From the NCBI RefSeq assembly GCF_017873765.1, contig NZ_JAGGKP010000001.1, positions 992,001 through 1,056,000 of the forward strand: a stretch of 64,000 nucleotides of DNA. Reading direction: 5' to 3'. The notes beneath the pieces were generated by a model that had not been told where the DNA came from, did not search any database, and was given only the letters and a program-made list of their open reading frames with translations. Made by a program: the position numbers and the translations under genes. Shown in pieces: positions 43,934 to 51,529 of this stretch (the first letter of the stretch is position 1; each line of letters starts with the position of its first letter). This DNA comes from Paenibacillus sediminis. Lineage in GTDB: Bacteria; Bacillota; Bacilli; Paenibacillales; Paenibacillaceae.

Positions 43934-44677
43934 TTATATGACCAGCCCTCCATTAACTTCGAGCACGGTACCATTCACGTAATCGGATTCATCTGACGCT
44001 AAATATAAATAGGCGTGAGCGATATCAGACGGTCTGCCTAAACGATGCAGCGGAACTTTATCCAGCATGAGCTGCAGCACCTTATCCGGTACATTCGCGA
44101 CCATGCCCGTCTCTACATATCCTGGAGCGACTGCATTCACACGAATTCCTTTATGACCGAGCTCTTTCGCCCATGTCTTTGTCATGCCGATGACACCCGC
44201 TTTCGTGGCTGCATAATTCGTCTGACCAATGTTCCCATGCATGCCAACGATAGAGGATGTGTTAATGATCTTCCCTTTTCCTCGCTCGACCATATAAGGA
44301 GCAATAAATCGAGTGCAGTAAAAAACCCCGTTCAAATTCACATCAATGACCCTCTGCCACTGCTCAATAGACATTTTGGTCAGCATGCTGTCCTGAGTAA
44401 TTCCCGCATTGTTGATGAGTATATCCGGTGTCCCCCATGATTCAATGACAGCCCTGGCCATATGCTCTACGCTTTCCGCGCTCGACACATCAACCTTAAC
44501 GAACATCGCACACTCATCAGCAATAGCTAGCAGTTCGTCTACCACCCTTTGACCAGCCGTTTCATCATAGTCAGCAACACACACCTTGGTGCCTTCCCTG
44601 ACGAATAAAGCAGCTGTTTCCCGTCCAATTCCGTTGCCGCCTCCCGTAATGATGGCAACCTTGCCTTCCAGTCTCAT
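43934..44677 (-). CDS. SDR 3-oxoacyl-(ACP/CoA) reductase
   Basis: A 247-residue classical short-chain dehydrogenase: TGGGNGIG nucleotide-binding motif, NNAG, Ser in NTSSIVG and the YAATK catalytic pair. It is closest in style to FabG/PhaB (reduces 3-ketoacyl thioesters with NADPH), with the typical ending YVNGTVLEVNGGLVI. It is the last gene of the long operon starting with an acyl-CoA ligase, so a CoA thioester substrate is likely. A GAGGAGG ribosome site precedes the ATG. Confidence 0.87.
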   Translation of the reverse strand: MRLEGKVAIITGGGNGIGRETAALFVREGTKVCVADYDETAGQRVVDELLAIADECAMFVKVDVSSAESVEHMARAVIESWGTPDILINNAGITQDSMLTKMSIEQWQRVIDVNLNGVFYCTRFIAPYMVERGKGKIINTSSIVGMHGNIGQTNYAATKAGVIGMTKTWAKELGHKGIRVNAVAPGYVETGMVANVPDKVLQLMLDKVPLHRLGRPSDIAHAYLYLASDESDYVNGTVLEVNGGLVI

Positions 44678-44711
44678 ACCCGTTCCTCCTCATAGCTGTA
44701 AATTGAAATGA

Positions 44712-45608
44712 TTATTGTTCTTTCAAAAAGTCAGTCATATGCTGCAGCAACAGCGGCAAATTATCAATCAGCGGTGAATGACCGCAATTGTCCATAAGTA
44801 CTGGCCGAGCGCGTTCACCCAAATCTTCTAAAATTTCTTGGAACATCTGCTCTGTAATTACCAAATCGTTATTTCCCCGAATTACAAGCGCTGAAGCTTG
44901 GATTCGGTCTGCCGCTCGTGTCCCTTTCGCCGCCTCATTATCGATGGAACTAATGTTAAATATATTCAATCCATGATAGATATCAGCTAAATTCCGCTGA
45001 GTCAAAATATCATCTAAGTATTCCTCGTATCGTTCAGGGTCAGGCTTATTTCCGTTATAAACAGCAAAGTCAAACAACGACTTCATGAACGCTTTATCTC
45101 TATTAACTGCAGCAGCAGAAACCATTTGTGTTCTAGCAAGCTGTTCGATCCCTTCTCTTGTCGTAATTCTCAGGCCCAGGTCAGGCAGTCCTTGCTCGTT
45201 ATCGTAATAGAATGGATAGCCTCGTGTAGACATCGATGCCAACAATATGAGCTTCTTCACCTGCTCTGGATAGTCCGCGGCGTACTGCATCACTACCCCG
45301 CCGCCAGTCGACCATCCAACCAAATGGAACGAGCTCAGACCGAGCGCTTCCGTGAACATTTTCAAATCGCGGCTGTAGTCTGTTAAATCTTCAATAGGAC
45401 GATGATAGGTAGAAATGCCAAATCCCCTCAAATCTACTGCAAATACTTTAAATGCAGAGTCGAGATTTTCAATGACAACATCCCAATGCTTTGACGAATT
45501 CATATTGCCGTGTACAAGTAATACAATCTCATCGCCGCCTGCTCTTTCCCTGTAGCCCATTGTTTCCCCGTTTGGAAGTTCAATTGATTTCAATGCGATG
45601 TCCACCAT
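44712..45608 (-). CDS. Alpha/beta hydrolase of the acyl-CoA operon
   Basis: A 298-residue alpha/beta hydrolase: oxyanion HGNMNSS, nucleophile Ser in VGWSTGGGVV, acid Asp in RGNNDLVI and catalytic His in DNCGHSPLIDN. It resembles haloperoxidase or meta-cleavage hydrolase types. The gene starts 4 bp after the KAS III-like gene and ends 34 bp before the reductase gene. A role as thioesterase or C-C bond hydrolase acting on a beta-keto product is an inference from its neighbours. Substrate unknown. Confidence 0.82.
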   Translation of the reverse strand: MVDIALKSIELPNGETMGYRERAGGDEIVLLVHGNMNSSKHWDVVIENLDSAFKVFAVDLRGFGISTYHRPIEDLTDYSRDLKMFTEALGLSSFHLVGWSTGGGVVMQYAADYPEQVKKLILLASMSTRGYPFYYDNEQGLPDLGLRITTREGIEQLARTQMVSAAAVNRDKAFMKSLFDFAVYNGNKPDPERYEEYLDDILTQRNLADIYHGLNIFNISSIDNEAAKGTRAADRIQASALVIRGNNDLVITEQMFQEILEDLGERARPVLMDNCGHSPLIDNLPLLLQHMTDFLKEQ

Positions 45609-45612
45609 TTTC

Positions 45613-46647
45613 TCATCCCCATTTCAAAGCGGTAGCGCCCCATGCATAGCCGATACCGGCACTGACAAGGACAACTAAATCGCCGCCTTTAATTTTTCCT
45701 TGCTGAATACCGAGCTCTAGACTTAATATTTGATCGATTTGACCAATGTGACCGTATTCATGTAAGTAGATAGATTGCTCCTGCTTAAGGCCAAGCTCAC
45801 GAAGTACATAATCATGCGCTGATTTCTTCATGTGAAGAATGCCTAAATATCCAATATCTTTCTCCGAATACCCGCTCTTTGCGACGCATTCCCGAATCGA
45901 TCGAAGAAAGTTATCCATCGATTTCGTTTCAAGACGCTGCTTCATCCCTTCAGGGTTAGGCACATCCAGGAAGTTCAATCGCTGCTCCAGAGCCTCTGAT
46001 GTCATCGGTCTCTTGGTGCCGCCGGCGCGCACTACCACATCCTCAGAGAAGGAACCGTCTGTAATGAGATGACTCTCTAGCAATTGATTCTCTCTATACC
46101 CTTTTTGGAGCAAGATTGCTCCGCCGCCTGCCGCGAGATTGAACATAAACCGAGTACGCGGATTGTCGTAATCGATCAAATCTACGTTGCGGTAGCCGCC
46201 TGCAAGCAGCACCGTTCGAATCTGCGGATCAGAAAGCATCATGCTTTTCGCAACCTTGAGCGCCATGATCGTCGTCCCACAGCGAAGAGCAACATCGAAC
46301 CCCCATGCGTTCTTGGCACCGATCTCTTCTTGGAGCTTAAGTGCCGCCGTCCATACGGGGTATTCCTTGTGTTCCTCGCCTATATAAATAACGAGATCGA
46401 TATCCAGCGGGTCAAAGTTTGCCTTCCGAAGAGCCTCTCTGGCTGCACGGATGCCCATCTCGCACGTATGATCATCTGGTCCGGGTACAGGCTTACGGGT
46501 AATTCCCATTTTGTGTTCAATAACGTCTTGGGGAATACCAGACACTTTACTAATATCACTACTACTCATATGCATGTCTGGCAAATAGATTCCCGTACTT
46601 AATATACCGATAGATTCCTGTAAACTAGATGCTTGTAGAATAGACAT
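45613..46647 (-). CDS. KAS III-like thiolase-fold enzyme with atypical active site
   Basis: A 344-residue thiolase-fold protein of the FabH-like group: SIGILSTGIYLPD, ITRKPV, catalytic Cys123 in FDVALRCGTTIMALKVAKS and His272 in LGILHMKKSAHDYVL. The position of the usual catalytic Asn (YGNTSAAS in FabH) is occupied by His300 in YGHIGQIDQILS, giving a Cys-His-His arrangement. It joins or cleaves acyl thioesters by a Claisen-type reaction. In this operon it is probably specific for a CoA-activated acid, not for fatty-acid initiation. AAGGTAGAG precedes the ATG. Confidence 0.8.
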   Translation of the reverse strand: MSILQASSLQESIGILSTGIYLPDMHMSSSDISKVSGIPQDVIEHKMGITRKPVPGPDDHTCEMGIRAAREALRKANFDPLDIDLVIYIGEEHKEYPVWTAALKLQEEIGAKNAWGFDVALRCGTTIMALKVAKSMMLSDPQIRTVLLAGGYRNVDLIDYDNPRTRFMFNLAAGGGAILLQKGYRENQLLESHLITDGSFSEDVVVRAGGTKRPMTSEALEQRLNFLDVPNPEGMKQRLETKSMDNFLRSIRECVAKSGYSEKDIGYLGILHMKKSAHDYVLRELGLKQEQSIYLHEYGHIGQIDQILSLELGIQQGKIKGGDLVVLVSAGIGYAWGATALKWG

Positions 46648-46652
46648 ACGCT

Positions 46653-46829
46653 CTACCTTCTTTGCAAAATATGTTCAATAAACTTCATCGCATCAGGAAG
46701 CGTATGGACTACGATTTCATCCTCGCCCTGAACATGTGTAACCCGAATGCGCCACTGCTGCTCAAATGCACCACTTTCCACTGCACTGAACCTCAGTACA
46801 AAAGAGGAGACCGTCTGCGGCTCTACCAT
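46653..46829 (-). CDS. 58-residue conserved-looking protein of the acyl-CoA operon
   Basis: A short gene between livM and the KAS III-like gene. It begins MVEPQTVSSFVLRFSAVESG and continues AFEQQWRIRVTHVQGEDEIV to HTLPDAMKFIEHILQRR. The ATG (46829) overlaps the livM stop by 7 bp and the stop is 6 bp before the next start, so it is translated with them. The mix of beta strands (FVLRFS, WRIRVTHVQ, EIVVHT) and one final helix suggests a small alpha/beta fold. No family recognised. Possible roles are a subunit or a carrier-like partner of the condensing enzyme (inference). Confidence 0.68.
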   Translation of the reverse strand: MVEPQTVSSFVLRFSAVESGAFEQQWRIRVTHVQGEDEIVVHTLPDAMKFIEHILQRR

Positions 46830-47833
46830 GGAACATCATCTCGCTTCCCTAACGGAATAGATGTTTTCTTTCGCTTCAACCATAGCTTGAACGTCCCTGC
46901 AATGCCTAGCGGGAACACCATTACGACGAGAATGTATAATAAACCGAAGAAAATAATCCATCTTTCAAAAATCGGATGCACTTTAGCCAGACTCGTTAAC
47001 AATTCGTGTGCCAGCTCAATAAGTGCAGCACCAATCACTCCGCCGTACAGTGTGCCAATCCCGCCAATAATTGTCATTAGCAGTGCGTCCAGTGTCGTAT
47101 TCATAGAGAACACAGAAGTGTTCACAAACCGCAGTGTCATACCGTACATTCCACCACATAAAGCTGCGACGACTCCTGCAACTACGCTGACGATCACTTT
47201 GTAATGGACGACCTGATAACCCAGTGATGCAGTTCGTTGTTCGTTCTCACGAATCGCCTGCAATACTCTGCCTAGCGGAGACTTCGTAAACCTTCTAAGA
47301 AGCAAGAAAAATAGAATCATAAAGACGAGCGCAAAGTAATAGAACGTTGTTCGGTCTCGGAAAAAATCTGGAATGGGAAACGGGAATCCATCATTCCCTT
47401 TCGTGATGGAGCGCCATTTCTCAGCAAGTACCGTAAATAGTCCTGCAAAAGCGAGTGTCAACATTGCATAAAAATGACTCTGTAATCGAAGTGTCAATAT
47501 TCCTACTATATAACTAACTATGGCTGCCAACACTACACCAATGAGCAGAGCTAGCAGCAGCATCCCCATCGAATCACCAATTTTGTACATGACAATACCG
47601 ATCGCATAGGCTCCAATTCCAAAAAACATGGCGTGACCAAATGATACAATTCCTGTATAACCAAGCAATAGATCGTAACTCATCGCAAATACGGCGAAAA
47701 TAAATATTTTAGACAGTAAGATCAATGTACTGCGTGAATCATTCATAAACGGATACGCAGCGAGCAGCATGATGATCACAATAGGCAGAAGGCCTATTGT
47801 GTACCGCGATATCATTCGCATTGACGCCTTCAC
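46823..47833 (-). CDS. livM: Branched-chain amino acid-type ABC permease, LivM
   Basis: A 336-residue protein with about nine membrane helices and the LivM signature YDLLLGYTGIVSFGHAMFFGIGAYAIGI, plus SPLGRVLQAIRENEQRTASLGYQVVHYK, the loop that contacts the ATPases. It forms the channel with LivH. The gene overlaps livH by 4 bp. HAAT-family importers of this type carry branched amino acids, but also amides, urea and carboxylates, so leucine uptake should not be assumed. Confidence 0.92.
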   Translation of the reverse strand: MKASMRMISRYTIGLLPIVIIMLLAAYPFMNDSRSTLILLSKIFIFAVFAMSYDLLLGYTGIVSFGHAMFFGIGAYAIGIVMYKIGDSMGMLLLALLIGVVLAAIVSYIVGILTLRLQSHFYAMLTLAFAGLFTVLAEKWRSITKGNDGFPFPIPDFFRDRTTFYYFALVFMILFFLLLRRFTKSPLGRVLQAIRENEQRTASLGYQVVHYKVIVSVVAGVVAALCGGMYGMTLRFVNTSVFSMNTTLDALLMTIIGGIGTLYGGVIGAALIELAHELLTSLAKVHPIFERWIIFFGLLYILVVMVFPLGIAGTFKLWLKRKKTSIPLGKRDDVPW

Positions 47834-48696
47834 CTCTTCAATCCATATAGTCCCGAAGGTTTGATTAGAAGTACGAGTACCATGAGCAGCATGTTGACCG
47901 CCAAAGATAAATCAGGTACGTAGTACGCCATGAACGCTCCAGACAATCCAACGAGTACAGAAGCAACTGCAGAACCCTGCACTGAACCCATACCGCCAAT
48001 GACGACCACGATAAACGCCAATATCGCAAACTGCATTCCCATTTCAGAGAAGATAACACCTGAGTACGGTGCTAAAAGCACACCGCCTAATGCTGCCATG
48101 CCAGCACCCAGCATAAAGACAATCGAGAAAATTCTCTTGATGTTATAACCGAGCGCCTGCACCATCTCCTTATTCAGTACGCCTGCACGCACGACAAGCC
48201 CAAGCTTCGTTCGGGTTAGCAGCAATTGTATTCCTACGAGCAATAAAATGCCGACAATAATAATAAACAACCGATATTTAATTAGAATGATCCCTCCCAG
48301 TTGCCAACTTCCATCTAAGTAAGGAGGTACTGCAGCGTTTAATGGATTTGGTCCCCAAAAGACCTTTAGCAGCTCAGAGAGTACGAGCATCACTCCAAGC
48401 GTCACCAAAATTTGCTGCAAGTGATTGCCATAAATCGGGCGAATGATCCAACGCTCTAAAATAAAGCCTATTGCAACTCCTCCAAGTACGGCTCCAACGA
48501 CAGCCAGCAAGAAGCTGCCTGTACTTACATAGACCCATACACCCATATATGCGCCCCATGCGAATAATCCGCCATGACTGAAATTGAGTACATCCATAAG
48601 GCCAAAAATCAACGAAAGACCGGATGCCAACAAAAAGATCAGCATTCCTGTGGCCAGTCCATTCACTAATAAATTGACGATGACATCTAAGTTCAT
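47830..48696 (-). CDS. livH: Branched-chain amino acid-type ABC permease, LivH
   Basis: A 288-residue permease with about eight helices and the LivH features GLATGMLIFLLASGLSLIFGLMDVLNFSHGGLFAWGAY and VRAGVLNKEMVQALGYNIKRIF. It pairs with LivM (4-bp overlap). The start at 48696 follows GGCGGTTGGAAGG. The Asn and His in the LNFSHG motif of the first half are conserved. It is part of the complete importer livJ-livG-livF-livH-livM. Confidence 0.92.
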   Translation of the reverse strand: MNLDVIVNLLVNGLATGMLIFLLASGLSLIFGLMDVLNFSHGGLFAWGAYMGVWVYVSTGSFLLAVVGAVLGGVAIGFILERWIIRPIYGNHLQQILVTLGVMLVLSELLKVFWGPNPLNAAVPPYLDGSWQLGGIILIKYRLFIIIVGILLLVGIQLLLTRTKLGLVVRAGVLNKEMVQALGYNIKRIFSIVFMLGAGMAALGGVLLAPYSGVIFSEMGMQFAILAFIVVVIGGMGSVQGSAVASVLVGLSGAFMAYYVPDLSLAVNMLLMVLVLLIKPSGLYGLKR

Positions 48697-48710
48697 CCTT
48701 CCAACCGCCT

Positions 48711-49415
48711 TTACGCAATCCCCAAATATTTTTTACGGGCGTCTTCGTCTTCTTTAAGCTCCTGCATCAAGCCATGATGTACAATCCTTCCTTCATCCAC
48801 AATATAAAATCGATCTCCAATTGTACTTGCCATGAAAAAATTTTGCTCAACCAATACGACGGTCGTTTTTTCCTTCATTTGCTCGATGGCTTGCATCACT
48901 TTCTCAACCATGATTGGAGCGAGTCCTTTACTTGGTTCATCCACGAGTAACAGTTCATTGTCACCTACATATGCTCTAGCAAGTGCCAGCATTTGCTTTT
49001 GACCGCCGCTTAATAAACCGCTCTTCCGATGCCACAGCGTCTTCAAATCAGGAAATAAATTTAATATCCATTCCAGCTTCTCCAAGGCAGACTCATCTCG
49101 CTTCAAGATGGAAATACGCATATTCTCCTCGACGGTCAGATCTTTGAAAATTCCCTGATCCTCAGGTACGTATCCAATGCCCCTACGTGCAATTTCATAT
49201 GTAGGCAAAGAACCGATGTTTTCCCCTCGAAAAGTGATTTGTCCTTTAGAAATCGGACTTAGCCCCATAACCGAGCGCAGCGTTGTTGTCTTACCTGCTC
49301 CGTTGCGTCCGAATAGAACAGTGATTTCCCCTTTTAGCACCTCAAATGAAATGCCTTGCAAAATGTGATACTGCTCGATATACGTTTCTATTTCCTCTAC
49401 CTTAAGAAGCGTCAT
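48711..49415 (-). CDS. livF: ABC transporter ATPase, LivF
   Basis: A 234-residue ATPase: Walker A GRNGAGKTT, Q-loop PEDQGIFKDLTVEENM, signature LLSGGQKQMLALARA, Walker B LLLVDEPSKGLAP and H-region VLVEQNFFMASTIGDRFYIVDEG, all typical of LivF. The ATG at 49415 is 8 nt after GGAGGG and overlaps the end of livG by 14 bp; the open frame reaches up to 49454. It powers import together with LivG. Confidence 0.92.
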   Translation of the reverse strand: MTLLKVEEIETYIEQYHILQGISFEVLKGEITVLFGRNGAGKTTTLRSVMGLSPISKGQITFRGENIGSLPTYEIARRGIGYVPEDQGIFKDLTVEENMRISILKRDESALEKLEWILNLFPDLKTLWHRKSGLLSGGQKQMLALARAYVGDNELLLVDEPSKGLAPIMVEKVMQAIEQMKEKTTVVLVEQNFFMASTIGDRFYIVDEGRIVHHGLMQELKEDEDARKKYLGIA

Positions 49416-50166
49416 CGTATAGCCCTCCCAAATATGCTGACTGAACGAGTTCATTGTTCATAATGTCCTGAGGCGAACCGCTTGCCAGCAGCTTTCCGTT
49501 GAAGAGGACGGTGACACTGTCTGAAAGGTCAAGCACCATGTCCATCTTGTGTTCAATCAGAAGGATGGTCTTATCCCCCTGTTCTTTAATGCCACGCAGT
49601 ACGTCAAGAATCGCAGGAACCTCTTCAATGGATATCCCAGCTGTCGGCTCGTCAAGGAGCAGCAGCTCCGGCTTCAGAGCAAGCAACATAGCGATTTCTA
49701 ATTTACGTTTCTCACCGTGAGCTAAATGTTTCGCTAGCGAATCTCTCTTTCCGTCCAACATAACGGACTTAAGATAATGAACAGCTTCCTCTTCAAACTG
49801 TTTAAATCTTGACAGTGCTGAGAAAAAATTAAATCTGACTCCAGCGCTGGATTGAACGGCCAATCGCACATTTTCAAGCACTGTTAAATTGGGGAACACG
49901 TTCGTAATTTGAAACGACCTCCCCATTCCCATCCTCGTTCGAAGAGGAGGAGACAGATGTGTAATATCTGTCTCCTTGAATAGGATCGTTCCATGGGTCG
50001 GCTGCAATTGTCCGCTTAGCAGATTGAAGAGTGTTGTCTTGCCTGCACCGTTCGGTCCAATAATGGATTGAAATTGGTGCTTCGGCACCTCTAGGCTTAC
50101 ACCGCTTACGGCCGCTTGACCGCCGAAATCAATTGTCAATTCGCGGGTTTTCAGGATAGACTCCAT
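49402..50166 (-). CDS. livG: ABC transporter ATPase, LivG
   Basis: A 254-residue ATPase: Walker A GPNGAGKTT, long LivG-specific insert after the Q-loop (FQITNVFPNLTVLENVRLAVQS), signature LAHGEKRKLEIAMLLALKPE, Walker B LLLLDEPTAGIS and H-loop LLIEHKMDMVLDLSDSVTVLF. The signature begins LAHGE instead of the common LSYGE. It overlaps livF by 14 bp and follows the binding-protein gene after 18 bp. Confidence 0.92.
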   Translation of the reverse strand: MESILKTRELTIDFGGQAAVSGVSLEVPKHQFQSIIGPNGAGKTTLFNLLSGQLQPTHGTILFKETDITHLSPPLRTRMGMGRSFQITNVFPNLTVLENVRLAVQSSAGVRFNFFSALSRFKQFEEEAVHYLKSVMLDGKRDSLAKHLAHGEKRKLEIAMLLALKPELLLLDEPTAGISIEEVPAILDVLRGIKEQGDKTILLIEHKMDMVLDLSDSVTVLFNGKLLASGSPQDIMNNELVQSAYLGGLYDDAS

Positions 50167-50183
50167 GAGATCACCTTATTGAA

Positions 50184-51464
50184 TTATTTTTTGTTCATTA
50201 TAGGAGGCGCAGTTTCATCCATCGACATTTCACGCACGAGCACAGGAACCGGATAATCATAGCCATCCTTCTTCTCAAGCTTGATTGCATATAACGTTTG
50301 CAGAGCTTGATGATCTTCAGGACGGAACTTCATCTGACCTTTCGGTGTATCGAAAGTCATTCCTTCCATCGCTGCAATCAGCTTATCTGCATCCGTATCT
50401 CCATTCGTCTTCTTAATCGCTTCAACAATAGCAATGGCTGCGGACATGCCGCCAGGAGTGAACAAATCAGGAACTTCACCGTTAAACCGTTTTTTATGCT
50501 CTTCAACCAACCATTTGTTCACATCGTTCTGCGGCAGCTCGTAGTAATACACCGTAAAGCCTTCCATGCCTACAAGATCGTTCATCGTTTTCAGTGCCGC
50601 AATATCAGGAGCACCCGTCGATATTTTGATGCCTTGATCCTGCACCTTCATATCATGTATTTGTTTCCAAGGTGAGTTCGCGCCTGCCCATACAACGAAT
50701 AAATAATCAGGCTTCGCTTGAATAATCTTTTGAATGTTAGCTGTGAAGTCTGTAGCTGTTGCATCCGCATATTCTTCATCTACAATCGTTGCACCCAGCT
50801 TCTCAGCAGTCGCTTTGAACGCTTTGATGCCGTCGCGTCCAAATGCACTGTCAGGAGCAAAGGTTGCAATCTTCGTGCCTTGCTTAGCAATGGATGCTGC
50901 ACCTGCCACCGCATCCTGCGAGGAGTTGCGCGCCGTACGGAATACGTACTTGTTCCAGCTCTCACCTGTTATGCTGTCAGCAACAGCCGGCTCAACAATG
51001 ATCGGCTTCTTATATTCCTCAGCCAGCGGCAAGACGGCCAGTGTATCTGCTGAGCTAGAAGATCCGACTAAGAAATCAACCTTGTCATTTTCCAAGAGCT
51101 TAGTCGCTTTCTGCACTGCAACATCCGATTTCGTCTCAGTATCTTCGACAATAAATTGAATTGGACGTCCATCGACTTCTCTAGTTCCTTGTGTTGCATA
51201 ATCGAGTCCTAGTTCAAAGCCTCTAGTTGTTTGTTTGCCATAACTTTCAAGGGCTCCTGTCATCGAAGCAAGTACGCCAATCTTGATCGGATCCTTCTCG
51301 GTTGAAGCGCTTTCATTTGTGGCGTTTGTCGCAGTACTTGTGCTGGTTGTATCAGTACTTGTATTGTTATTTGAGCTGTTACCGCCTCCGCAAGCTGTTA
51401 CAAACAGAAATGCTGCAGAGAGAAGCGCCACGCTTCCGCTGCGAATCCATTTTTTATAAGACAT
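50184..51464 (-). CDS. Liv-type ABC substrate-binding lipoprotein
   Basis: A 426-residue protein with lipobox FVTACGGG (Cys25), an Asn/Ser/Thr-rich linker (to about residue 56) and a periplasmic-binding fold of the LivJ/AmiC class: PIKIGVLASMTGALESYGKQTTRGFELGLDYA, DTETKSDVAVQKATKLLENDKVDFLVGSSSSAD and GFTVYYYELP. It delivers a carboxylated ligand to LivHMGF. Being in an operon with an acyl-CoA ligase, the ligand may be an aromatic or aliphatic acid (inference). The gene has its own candidate promoter with a direct repeat. Confidence 0.88.
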   Translation of the reverse strand: MSYKKWIRSGSVALLSAAFLFVTACGGGNSSNNNTSTDTTSTSTATNATNESASTEKDPIKIGVLASMTGALESYGKQTTRGFELGLDYATQGTREVDGRPIQFIVEDTETKSDVAVQKATKLLENDKVDFLVGSSSSADTLAVLPLAEEYKKPIIVEPAVADSITGESWNKYVFRTARNSSQDAVAGAASIAKQGTKIATFAPDSAFGRDGIKAFKATAEKLGATIVDEEYADATATDFTANIQKIIQAKPDYLFVVWAGANSPWKQIHDMKVQDQGIKISTGAPDIAALKTMNDLVGMEGFTVYYYELPQNDVNKWLVEEHKKRFNGEVPDLFTPGGMSAAIAIVEAIKKTNGDTDADKLIAAMEGMTFDTPKGQMKFRPEDHQALQTLYAIKLEKKDGYDYPVPVLVREMSMDETAPPIMNKK

Positions 51465-51496
51465 TGATATATCCTCCTTAACGACAAGATGGCTTT

Positions 51497-51529
51497 ATCA
51501 TAAGAGAGGATGGTTACAAATGAGTTACA
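51497..51529 (-). promoter_or_regulatory. Promoter with 11-bp-period direct repeat before the binding-protein gene
   Basis: On the minus strand a tandem TGTAAC-N5-TGTAAC (51513-51529) lies 9-10 bp upstream of a -10-like TATGAT (51497-51502). The repeat period of 11 bp and the distance to the -10 box match the layout of sites for SARP/BTAD activators. The site overlaps the last codons of the BTAD gene. Confidence 0.5.

Noticed and set aside
46662..47204. 180-codon plus-strand frame
   Set aside because: It runs antisense over livM and the 58-residue gene, has no ribosome site and no protein-like pattern. The minus-strand genes are clearly real.
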